From Prochlorococcus sp. AG-347-L21 (lineage in GTDB: Bacteria > Cyanobacteriota > Cyanobacteriia > PCC-6307 > Cyanobiaceae): a stretch of DNA of 64,000 nucleotides. The notes below the pieces were generated by a model. The model was not told the DNA's origin and did no database searches. It saw only the letters and a list, made by a program, of their open reading frames with translations. Of this stretch, positions 9,448 through 16,700 are shown one piece after another. Made by a program: the position numbers and the translations under genes. The stretch lies in assembly GCA_003278875.1 (NCBI GenBank), contig QCCQ01000005.1, positions 1-64,000 on the forward strand. The letters run 5' to 3'. Each line of letters begins with the position of its first letter. Within the stretch, counting starts at the first letter, position 1.

Positions 9448-12400
9448 ATGGAATCTTTCAGAACCTATCTAAATAGAGATGAAAAACCATTAATTATTTT
9501 TGACGGAGGTACTGGAACATCATTTCAGAACTTAAATCTTACTGCAGATGACTTTGGAGGAAAAGAATTAGAGGGTTGTAATGAAAACCTTGTTTTATCA
9601 TCGCCAGAGGTAGTTGAGAAGGTTCATAATTCATTTTTAGAAGCAGGTTGTCATGTTATAGAAACTAATACATTTGGAGCCTCATCAATAGTTCTTGATG
9701 AATATGATATTGCGGATAAGGCTTATGAGATAAATAAAAATGCGGCATTTATAGCAAAAAAAGCTGCCGCCAAATACTCATCAGTTGATAAACCAAGGTT
9801 TGTAGCAGGATCGATTGGGCCAACAACTAAATTACCAACCTTAGGACATATAGATTTTGATGAATTAAAGCAATCATATAAAGAACAAATATATGGTCTT
9901 ATAGATGGAGGAGTTGATCTTCTTTTGATTGAAACTTGTCAGGATGTTTTACAAATTAAATCTGCCTTATTAGCATCAAAAGAAATTCTTGAAAGTAAAA
10001 ATATTGATATACCTTTAATGGTATCTATAACAATGGAAACAACAGGTACTATGCTTGTTGGATCTGATATCGCTTCTGCATTAACAATATTAGAGCCATT
10101 TAATATAGATATCCTTGGACTTAATTGTGCAACTGGCCCTGAGCAAATGAAGGAACATATTAAATATTTGTCTGAAAATTCTCCCTTCGCTATAAGCTGT
10201 ATTCCCAATGCAGGTCTTCCTGAAAATATTGGTGGCGTAGCTCACTATAGATTAAAGCCAATAGAATTAAAAATGCAGTTAATGAATTTTATATATGACT
10301 TTAATGTTCAATTAATAGGTGGATGTTGTGGGACAACACCTGAACATATAAAATACCTTTCTTCAATAATCGAAGAAATTATTGATAATGAAAGGACTAA
10401 CAATAATGGAAAAAAAAATTCAAGCGGTTTTATTCCATCTGCCTCATCAATATATAACTCTGTGCCATATAAACAAGACAATTCAATTTTGATAGTAGGA
10501 GAAAGATTAAATGCAAGTGGATCGAAAAAGGTAAGGGAGTTATTAAATAACGACGATTGGGATGGCTTAGTTGCAATTGCCAAGCAACAACAAAAAGAAA
10601 ACGCTCATGTTCTTGATGTAAATGTCGATTATGTAGGCAGAGACGGAGTGAAAGATATGAAAGAAATTACTTCAAGACTAGTTACCAACATAAATTTACC
10701 ATTAATGATTGACTCTACAGATGCTGACAAAATGGAAAGTGGATTAAAGTCAGCTGGTGGTAAATGTATTATAAATTCAACCAATTACGAAGATGGCAAT
10801 GAAAGGTTTGATCAAGTTCTAAATTTAGCCTTAGGGTACGGTTCAGGTCTTGTTGTCGGAACAATTGATGAAGATGGAATGGCAAGGAATTCAGAAAAAA
10901 AATATAAAATTGTCAAACGAGCGATTAGTAGAACAAGAGAATGTGGTTTGTCAGATTATGAGCTATTTTTTGATCCATTAGCTCTGCCAATATCTACAGG
11001 GATAGAAGAAGATAGATTAAACGCTAAAGAAACTATTAGTGCTATTTTAAAAATTCGTAAAAATTTCCCAGATATTCATATCATACTTGGGATATCAAAC
11101 ATAAGTTTTGGTCTTTCACCATTATCAAGAATTAATCTAAATTCAATATTTTTAGATGAATGCATTAAAGCAGGATTAGATTCTGCTATCATCGCACCAA
11201 ATAAAATTTTGCCATTATCAAAAATTTCTGAAGAAACTAAAAAGCTTTGCTTAGATTTGATTTATGATAAAAGAAAATTTGAAGATGATATTTGTATTTA
11301 TGATCCATTAGTAGAATTAACAAAGGCTTTTCAAGATTTATCTATTCAAGATTTCAAAAAAGCATCTTCAGAAAATAAAAACCTAACTCTTGAAGAAAGA
11401 CTTAAAAATCATATTATTGATGGAGAAAAAATAGGATTAGAGGATCAATTAAATAATGCGTTAAAAAAATATAAACCTCTTGAAATAATTAATACCTTTT
11501 TACTAGATGGGATGAAAGTTGTAGGAGATTTATTTGGCTCAGGTCAAATGCAATTACCATTTGTACTCCAATCCGCTGAAACAATGAAATTTGCGGTTTC
11601 AATTTTAGAACCATATATGGATACTGTAGATGAAAATATATCAAATGGAAAACTCTTAATTGCCACTGTCAAAGGCGATGTACATGATATTGGAAAAAAT
11701 TTGGTAGATATAATACTTACAAATAATGGTTATGACGTTATAAATCTTGGAATAAAGCAAGATGTTTCAGCAATTATAGATGCACAAAAGAAGCACAATG
11801 CAGATTGCATAGCTATGAGCGGATTACTTGTTAAATCAACTGCATTTATGAAAGATAATTTAGAGGCTTTTAACAATGAAGATATTAGTGTACCAGTAAT
11901 ATTAGGAGGCGCAGCTTTAACCCCAAAATTTGTAAATGAGGATTGCAGCAAAATATATAAAGGGAAAATATTGTACGGAAAAGATGCGTTCACTGATCTT
12001 AAATTCATGAATGAATATATGGATAATAAAAAAAAGGGTAATTGGTCAAATACAGAGGGTTTCATAAACAATGAGGGGATAAATATTAATTTAGCCTCAC
12101 CAAAATCCAACTCTCAAGCTGTTAAAGAATCAATATCAATAAATACCGAGACTTCCAAATTAAATTTAAAAGAAAATTTTATAAGATCTAAATTTATAAA
12201 TGAAGAAGAACCAATTAAAGCTCCTTTCTTGGGAACGAAAGTCTTGAACGACGTTGATATAGATTTAAATAAATTAATTTTTTATTTAGATACAAAAGCT
12301 CTATTTAGCGGACAATGGCAAATAAAAAAAGGGAAAAACCAAAGCGTAGATGAATACAATAACTATTTGGATTCATATGCTAAACCATTGTTAGATAAAT

Positions 12401-13014
12401 GGTTAGAGACAATTATAGAAAAAAAACTTATTTCACCCAAAGCAGTTTATGGATATTTCAAGTGCGGGAGAAAAGATAATAGTATTTTCTTATTTGATAA
12501 GAAATCATTAAATAAAATTTCCCAATTTAATTTTCCAAGACAAATATCTGGAAATAATCTATGCATAGCTGATTTTTATTGTGATTTGAAAAATGATAAA
12601 CCGATAGATATATTTCCTATGCAGGCAGTAACCATGGGCGATATTGCTAGTGAATATTCTCAAAAATTATTTAAAGAAGATAAATATAGCGATTATTTGT
12701 TATTCCATGGACTTACAGTGCAATTAGCAGAAGCTCTAGCTGAGTATGTCCATGCATTAATTCGTATTGAATGTGGTTTTAGATCTGAAGAACCAGACAA
12801 AAATAGAGAAATACTAGCTCAAAAATATAGAGGAGCTAGATATTCTTTTGGTTATCCTGCATGTCCAAAAGTATCTGATTCAAACATACAATTATCATTG
12901 TTGGATGCAAAAAGAATAAACTTGACCATGGATGAATCTGAACAACTCCATCCAGAACAAAGTACTACAGCTATAATTTCACTACACTCAAAAGCTAAAT
13001 ATTTCAGCGCTTAA
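9448..13014 (+). CDS. metH: Cobalamin-dependent methionine synthase
   Basis: 1188 residues, full length. Domains in order: homocysteine-binding barrel (about 1-330) with the zinc Cys motifs 'GLNCATGP' and 'GGCCGTTPEHI'; pterin/methyl-tetrahydrofolate barrel (about 350-620) beginning 'VGERLNASGS'; cobalamin cap and binding domain (about 640-880) with 'KGDVHDIGKN', where His746 would be the lower cobalt ligand; C-terminal AdoMet reactivation domain with 'ARYSFGYPACP'. Role: transfers a methyl group from methyltetrahydrofolate to homocysteine. It creates a B12 requirement that fits cobN and cobU in the same window. Confidence 0.97.
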   Translation: MESFRTYLNRDEKPLIIFDGGTGTSFQNLNLTADDFGGKELEGCNENLVLSSPEVVEKVHNSFLEAGCHVIETNTFGASSIVLDEYDIADKAYEINKNAAFIAKKAAAKYSSVDKPRFVAGSIGPTTKLPTLGHIDFDELKQSYKEQIYGLIDGGVDLLLIETCQDVLQIKSALLASKEILESKNIDIPLMVSITMETTGTMLVGSDIASALTILEPFNIDILGLNCATGPEQMKEHIKYLSENSPFAISCIPNAGLPENIGGVAHYRLKPIELKMQLMNFIYDFNVQLIGGCCGTTPEHIKYLSSIIEEIIDNERTNNNGKKNSSGFIPSASSIYNSVPYKQDNSILIVGERLNASGSKKVRELLNNDDWDGLVAIAKQQQKENAHVLDVNVDYVGRDGVKDMKEITSRLVTNINLPLMIDSTDADKMESGLKSAGGKCIINSTNYEDGNERFDQVLNLALGYGSGLVVGTIDEDGMARNSEKKYKIVKRAISRTRECGLSDYELFFDPLALPISTGIEEDRLNAKETISAILKIRKNFPDIHIILGISNISFGLSPLSRINLNSIFLDECIKAGLDSAIIAPNKILPLSKISEETKKLCLDLIYDKRKFEDDICIYDPLVELTKAFQDLSIQDFKKASSENKNLTLEERLKNHIIDGEKIGLEDQLNNALKKYKPLEIINTFLLDGMKVVGDLFGSGQMQLPFVLQSAETMKFAVSILEPYMDTVDENISNGKLLIATVKGDVHDIGKNLVDIILTNNGYDVINLGIKQDVSAIIDAQKKHNADCIAMSGLLVKSTAFMKDNLEAFNNEDISVPVILGGAALTPKFVNEDCSKIYKGKILYGKDAFTDLKFMNEYMDNKKKGNWSNTEGFINNEGININLASPKSNSQAVKESISINTETSKLNLKENFIRSKFINEEEPIKAPFLGTKVLNDVDIDLNKLIFYLDTKALFSGQWQIKKGKNQSVDEYNNYLDSYAKPLLDKWLETIIEKKLISPKAVYGYFKCGRKDNSIFLFDKKSLNKISQFNFPRQISGNNLCIADFYCDLKNDKPIDIFPMQAVTMGDIASEYSQKLFKEDKYSDYLLFHGLTVQLAEALAEYVHALIRIECGFRSEEPDKNREILAQKYRGARYSFGYPACPKVSDSNIQLSLLDAKRINLTMDESEQLHPEQSTTAIISLHSKAKYFSA

Positions 13015-13025
13015 GCTGAATTTTT
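13003..13025 (+). terminator. Intrinsic terminator after metH
   Basis: A 6-bp stem TTCAGC / GCTGAA around the loop GCTTAA is followed directly by five T residues. The hairpin starts inside the last codons of metH and ends just before the convergent small gene's stop. A T-rich tail exists only on the + strand, so it best fits metH. Confidence 0.6.
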
Positions 13026-13242
13026 AGTTGTTTTCTAAATATTCAATAATTTCTTCCTGCAGTTCTTCCATCGTTTCATTATCACCCAGATCAAGTCCCT
13101 CACCCGCGGCGTCCTGTGTTAACTCAAGATAATATGAAGCACCATCACTAGATAAAAATTCTAATGCGGAAGTTTCATCACTATCTTTAAAAGCTTCATA
13201 AAGAGCTTTAAATGCTATGTTTTCAGTAAAGTCCCAATCCAT
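13024..13242 (-). CDS. Small acidic conserved-type protein of unknown function
   Basis: 72 residues, very acidic (many Asp/Glu), no membrane segment and no cysteines. It begins 'MDWDFTENIAFKALYEAF' and ends with a Glu-rich helix. I do not recognise a named domain. Its normal ORF properties, clean ATG start and placement between metH (convergent) and the DUF2237 gene (divergent, about 98 bp) support it as a real soluble protein. No function is proposed. Confidence 0.7.
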   Translation of the reverse strand: MDWDFTENIAFKALYEAFKDSDETSALEFLSSDGASYYLELTQDAAGEGLDLGDNETMEELQEEIIEYLENN

Positions 13243-13340
13243 AATGAAAAAAACCTTATTAGAATTATTACCTCCTTACCCCCCATACTCGTCAACCTTT
13301 TTTAAAGAAATGTTGGTGTTTTATTATTATTAAAAAATCT

Positions 13341-13724
13341 ATGACCATAAATAATCAAAATCAGTTAAATGTCCTTGGAGAAGAAATTGAGATTTGTAGT
13401 TGCGCACCTATGACAGGGTGGTTCAGAGATGGATTTTGCAACTATGACAAAAATGATGGAGGGAATCATTCCATATGTTGTGTAATGGATGATAATTTCC
13501 TGAAATATAGTAAATCACAAGGTAATGATTTAATAACTCCCATGCCTATTTATTCCTTCCCAGGACTAAAGGATGGTGATCATTGGTGTATTTGTCTTGA
13601 TAGGTGGAAGCAAGCATTATTAGACGGTCTTGCACCAAAAGTCATATTAGAGTCAACGAATATTGTAGTCTTAGAATCAGTATCTCTGAAAAAATTGAAA
13701 GAATATCAATTTAATAAAAAGTAA
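13341..13724 (+). CDS. DUF2237 family protein
   Basis: 127 residues matching DUF2237: 'NVLGEEIEICSCAPMTGWFRDG', 'GNHSICCVMDDNFLKYSK', 'GLKDGDHWCICLDRWKQA' and 'APKVILESTN'. Several conserved Cys and His residues (CSC, HSICC, HWCIC) suggest metal or redox chemistry, but the family has no established function. Soluble, with no signal peptide. It is followed 48 bp later by an Ap4A phosphorylase-like gene on the same strand. Confidence 0.85.
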   Translation: MTINNQNQLNVLGEEIEICSCAPMTGWFRDGFCNYDKNDGGNHSICCVMDDNFLKYSKSQGNDLITPMPIYSFPGLKDGDHWCICLDRWKQALLDGLAPKVILESTNIVVLESVSLKKLKEYQFNKK

Positions 13725-13772
13725 TTACAAGTTTAATTTTTTTTTTAAAATGATAATGATAAATTTTTTTAA

Positions 13773-14603
13773 ATGAGTTTAGAAATATATTGGAAAAAAG
13801 CACTAGAACAAACTCGATTATCAATTGATAATGAATCATTATATCCTCTTAAAACTGTTATTATTACGAGAGATTTATATGAAAAAGACGACTTCATAAT
13901 TAGGAAACTCGATACTTCAAAATTTAATAAAAAAAAAATTTATGGTCCTAAGCAAAATCCATTTTGTCCTTGGGAAAAGATACTAGAAATTGAAAAAATT
14001 GGTGATAATCATCAATTAATATTAAATAAGTACCCTGTACAAAAAGGTCATATTTTACTTATTACAAATGAATGGAAACCTCAAAATGGATGGTTAGATA
14101 TTAAAGATTGGAAAGCGATCCAACAAGTTAATAAAGATACTAGTGGATTATGGTTTTTCAATAGCTCTCCAATTGCGGGAGCAAGTCAACCTCACAGGCA
14201 TTTTCAACTTCTGCGTAGATCTAAAGGTGAGATCTCATGCCCTAGAGAAAAGTGGTTTTTAGAGATGAACTCATATCAAGATCTAGATAGTAAGCTTAAA
14301 AAAAATATTATTGTATCCAAATTTAATTTTTTAGAAAATCCATCATGTCTTTTTGAATTCTACTTAGAACTATGCAACAAATTAGGACTTGGGGACCCTA
14401 TTAGTGATAAGAAACCGATATATCCTCACAACATTTTAATAACTAATAAATGGATCGCTATTATAAAAAGAAAAAATGATCATATTCATGGGTTCAGTAT
14501 TAACGGTTTAGGATTTGCAGGATATCTATTAGTAACTGAAAATTCAAATATTAATTATTTAAAGAAATTTGGCCCTGAAAAACTTTTAGAAAGTTTTGTT
14601 TGA
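13773..14603 (+). CDS. ATP adenylyltransferase / Ap4A phosphorylase-like HIT-superfamily protein
   Basis: 276 residues. The GalT/HIT-like active site is 'AGASQPHRHFQLL' (about residues 130-142), the His-x-His form found in diadenosine tetraphosphate phosphorylases. 'NPFCPWEK' and 'VQKGHILLITNEW' are typical N-terminal segments, and a C-terminal 'YPHNILITNKWIAIIKR' belongs to the second domain. Likely reaction: phosphorolysis of Ap4A to ADP and ATP, clearing alarmone-like dinucleotides. Substrate specificity is inferred from the family only. Confidence 0.85.
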   Translation: MSLEIYWKKALEQTRLSIDNESLYPLKTVIITRDLYEKDDFIIRKLDTSKFNKKKIYGPKQNPFCPWEKILEIEKIGDNHQLILNKYPVQKGHILLITNEWKPQNGWLDIKDWKAIQQVNKDTSGLWFFNSSPIAGASQPHRHFQLLRRSKGEISCPREKWFLEMNSYQDLDSKLKKNIIVSKFNFLENPSCLFEFYLELCNKLGLGDPISDKKPIYPHNILITNKWIAIIKRKNDHIHGFSINGLGFAGYLLVTENSNINYLKKFGPEKLLESFV

Positions 14604-14606
14604 ATA

Positions 14607-14786
14607 CTAGTTAGTTACTTCAACTTCCTTATCCCTGCTTATTTGGCTTTCTAGAACTTCTATAGATGCTGTCACTGAAGCAATTTTACGTTCAAGTGAA
14701 TCCTTAATATAATTGAGCATTTCTAATTTCTTATGTTGATAAAAACTCTTTTTTTCTTTAGATGACTTGAAATAACAATTAAACAT
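14607..14786 (-). CDS. Small coiled-coil-like protein of unknown function
   Basis: 59 residues, found by reading the minus strand of the gap after the Ap4A phosphorylase-like gene. The protein starts 'MFNCYFKSSKEKKSFYQHKK'. It continues as an amphipathic, charged helix ('LEMLNYIKDSLERKIASVTAS', 'IEVLESQISRDKE') that looks coiled-coil-forming. It converges with the upstream gene. No domain recognised; the regular heptad-like pattern and lack of overlap with other genes support a true gene. Confidence 0.6.
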   Translation of the reverse strand: MFNCYFKSSKEKKSFYQHKKLEMLNYIKDSLERKIASVTASIEVLESQISRDKEVEVTN

Positions 14787-14929
14787 TTTTGAATTTATTA
14801 TAAAAAGATACTTAATTGACTTGTGACATAAAAATAAATTGGTTTTAATTTAATAACAATATTCCGTATGGACTTTCAATTTTTTTTGAATAAAATTAAA
14901 TAAATTCCATACTATTCAAGAAAATATTA

Positions 14930-15940
14930 TTGAATATTCCTGAAAATTCAAATACGAAAAGAATTTCAATTGATTTACCTGAGGAATTAATTTCCAGGTT
15001 TGATCAATTACGAAAAGAGTGGGGATTTAGAGCAAGAGGACCTGTAATAGAAAAGATACTTAAAGAACTTCTTCAAGAAGATGATTTACTACCTAAGAAC
15101 CAACAGCAAGAAATAGACTTTAACGAGAATAAAAATAATGAAAATTTAAATATTGATGAAGATACTGCATTGGTATTAATTAAATCAGACGTAAAAAAAG
15201 AAGTTAATGAAATATCGTTGAGTAAAAGATTTACAAATAACAATCATTATAAAGAAAAAGCCAACTTAAACATAAGCCTTCCCAATTTTGTTGAAAAAAA
15301 AGTAAAAAATCTAAGAAGAAGTATTAATAGTGAAAAATTAAAGGAGAATATTAATGATATTCAAATTAATACAATTAAAGAAACTGAATTAATAAAATGT
15401 CGAATTGAGATAATTAGTCATTGGAAAACCTTATATGGATCAGTTCCTAATGATCATGTTGTAGACGCTTCGATGGATTGGTTTGAAAGGGATATATGGC
15501 CAAATCTTGATGGGACTGAAAATCTACCCTTTACGTGGAGTGCAGCCAATAAATTAATGTCAGAATTATGCCCATTTTGGATAAAGAAAAAACCATCCCT
15601 TGAAATTGTTTTATTAATGATTGGCGTTTTAGAAGACCCTTTTGCTACATCAGATCTGATAAATAGAATACCAACACTTATGAGAAGATTTGTAAGTAGA
15701 TTTAAGAGAAATAATAGATCTAATTCATTTGAAACTTTGGACTCAACAATGACAGTACATGGAGCACTTAAATTATTGAATTTATCAACATCCGCAGGAT
15801 CTGCTCATACGTTCCGTAAAATTAGGGAGGCCTATAAATCAATAGCCTTAGAGACGCATCCAGATGCAGGAGGATCAACAGATCAAATGAGAAAATTAAA
15901 TGAAGCGTATCAATTGCTAAAAAATCTATATAGAACTTAG
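14930..15940 (+). CDS. Ribbon-helix-helix / J-domain fusion protein
   Basis: 336 residues from a TTG start. The N terminus (about 10-50) has a CopG-type ribbon-helix-helix pattern: beta strand 'KRISIDLP' followed by 'EELISRFDQLRKEWG' and 'RGPVIEKILKELLQ'. A Lys/Asn-rich linker follows, then an uncharacterised aromatic-rich region (about 160-260). The C terminus is a J domain with 'FRKIREAYKSIALETHPDAGG', including the HPD tripeptide needed to stimulate DnaK. Family knowledge predicts DNA binding at one end and Hsp70 recruitment at the other; the combined role is unknown. The intergenic region upstream carries an inverted GTATGGA/TCCATAC pair. Confidence 0.8.
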   Translation: MNIPENSNTKRISIDLPEELISRFDQLRKEWGFRARGPVIEKILKELLQEDDLLPKNQQQEIDFNENKNNENLNIDEDTALVLIKSDVKKEVNEISLSKRFTNNNHYKEKANLNISLPNFVEKKVKNLRRSINSEKLKENINDIQINTIKETELIKCRIEIISHWKTLYGSVPNDHVVDASMDWFERDIWPNLDGTENLPFTWSAANKLMSELCPFWIKKKPSLEIVLLMIGVLEDPFATSDLINRIPTLMRRFVSRFKRNNRSNSFETLDSTMTVHGALKLLNLSTSAGSAHTFRKIREAYKSIALETHPDAGGSTDQMRKLNEAYQLLKNLYRT

Positions 15941-15958
15941 TATACTAATTCTCAAATA

Positions 15959-15987
15959 AGACTATTTATAAGTCTATTTAATAGTCT
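15959..15987 (+). promoter_or_regulatory. AGACT/AGTCT box array 1
   Basis: AGACT (15959), AGTCT (15971) and AGTCT (15983) start exactly 12 bp apart, separated by 7-bp A/T spacers. The first two form an inverted pair and the last two a direct repeat. The same arrangement recurs at 16128-16156. Function inferred only: binding site for a dimeric or tandem-binding regulator. Confidence 0.4.
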
Positions 15988-16120
15988 CATATAAGATAAA
16001 TGTTAATATAATGTTTCTTGTTTTCATCAAATATTTTCATTCAATCTTAAAGAAACATTACTGATGTATAAATGAAATTAAAATAAAATTTACTTTTAAA
16101 AATTGTTTGTATAGTACTTC

Positions 16121-16156
16121 TATAATGAGACTTATTATAAGTCTATAATATAGTCT
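16121..16156 (+). promoter_or_regulatory. TATAAT and AGACT/AGTCT box array 2
   Basis: A TATAAT hexamer (16121-16126) is followed at once by AGACT (16128), AGTCT (16140) and AGTCT (16152), again every 12 bp. The first two boxes make the perfect 17-bp palindrome AGACTTATTATAAGTCT (16128-16144), where transcription from the TATAAT would begin. This geometry is that of a repressor operator over a start site; no clear -35 box was seen. Confidence 0.45.
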
Positions 16157-16346
16157 TAAAATAGATTAATAAGATAAAATATTTATTTAGATTAATCATG
16201 CACAAATTGTCTATTGCCTAAGAATAATTAAAAATTGAATAATAAATCAAAAACTATGTCCTTTCAATGTCCAAAAAATTAATAAGGGCAAGAAAGTCTT
16301 GGTATTAAATGGTTTTGCGTCTTCATGTACTGCCTTAAAGACAGTA

Positions 16347-16607
16347 CTACTTGAATTGAAGCTTTTCCATTGCAGTTTGTTTGTCAATACTAGGGATATC
16401 ACTTAATCCGTTAGCATCAAACCAAGGGGCGCTTGCCCAATCAAATCCTTCGCCAAAAGTATTATCTGGTGCAGTTATATACCAGTGACATGATGCATCT
16501 GGTATGTCAACAGCACATTTTGACCAATCATCTGACCATTGAGGGACTTGTACCCACAGCACTGAAGATAAAAGTAGAGATAGAAGATTAATCATGAACT
16601 TTATCAT
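16347..16607 (-). CDS. Small exported protein of unknown function
   Basis: 86 residues. Residues 1-20 ('MIKFMINLLSLLLSSVLWVQ') form a hydrophobic signal-peptide-like stretch; Met5 is an alternative start. The mature part is Trp-rich with two Cys ('WSKCAVDIPDASCHWYITAP') that could form a disulfide, then 'GEGFDWASAPWFD'. Likely periplasmic or membrane-attached. No family recognised. An AGACT-N7-AGTCT inverted pair lies about 55-75 bp upstream of its start. Confidence 0.65.
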   Translation of the reverse strand: MIKFMINLLSLLLSSVLWVQVPQWSDDWSKCAVDIPDASCHWYITAPDNTFGEGFDWASAPWFDANGLSDIPSIDKQTAMEKLQFK

Positions 16608-16661
16608 ACAACATTAATCACTTTTGTAGGATTATTATTTTTCTTATATAAGAATTATGAA

Positions 16662-16680
16662 AAGACTAGTTTTTAGTCTT
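16662..16680 (-). promoter_or_regulatory. AGACT/AGTCT inverted pair 3 (possibly the pheT terminator)
   Basis: AAGACTA (16662-16668) and TAGTCTT (16674-16680) form a perfect 7-bp inverted repeat with a 5-nt loop. The AGACT and AGTCT cores again start 12 bp apart. On the minus strand it lies just after pheT and is followed by a short TTTTC, so it may be a weak intrinsic terminator. It also sits upstream of the small exported-protein gene. Confidence 0.4.
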
Positions 16681-16700
16681 AAATGAGATTAGTAATACAA

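Larger units (their letters stand above)
15941..16346. other. 406-bp gene-free region with phased AGACT/AGTCT boxes
   Basis: No convincing ORF. It holds two box arrays (15959-15987 and 16128-16156), a TATAAT at 16121-16126, a possible 13-codon ORF (16267-16308, Lys/Arg-rich) and a hairpin GTACTG/CAGTAC near 16328-16349. It separates the RHH/J fusion gene from a small exported-protein gene on the other strand. It could be a regulatory region, the source of an untranslated RNA, or both. Confidence 0.5.
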
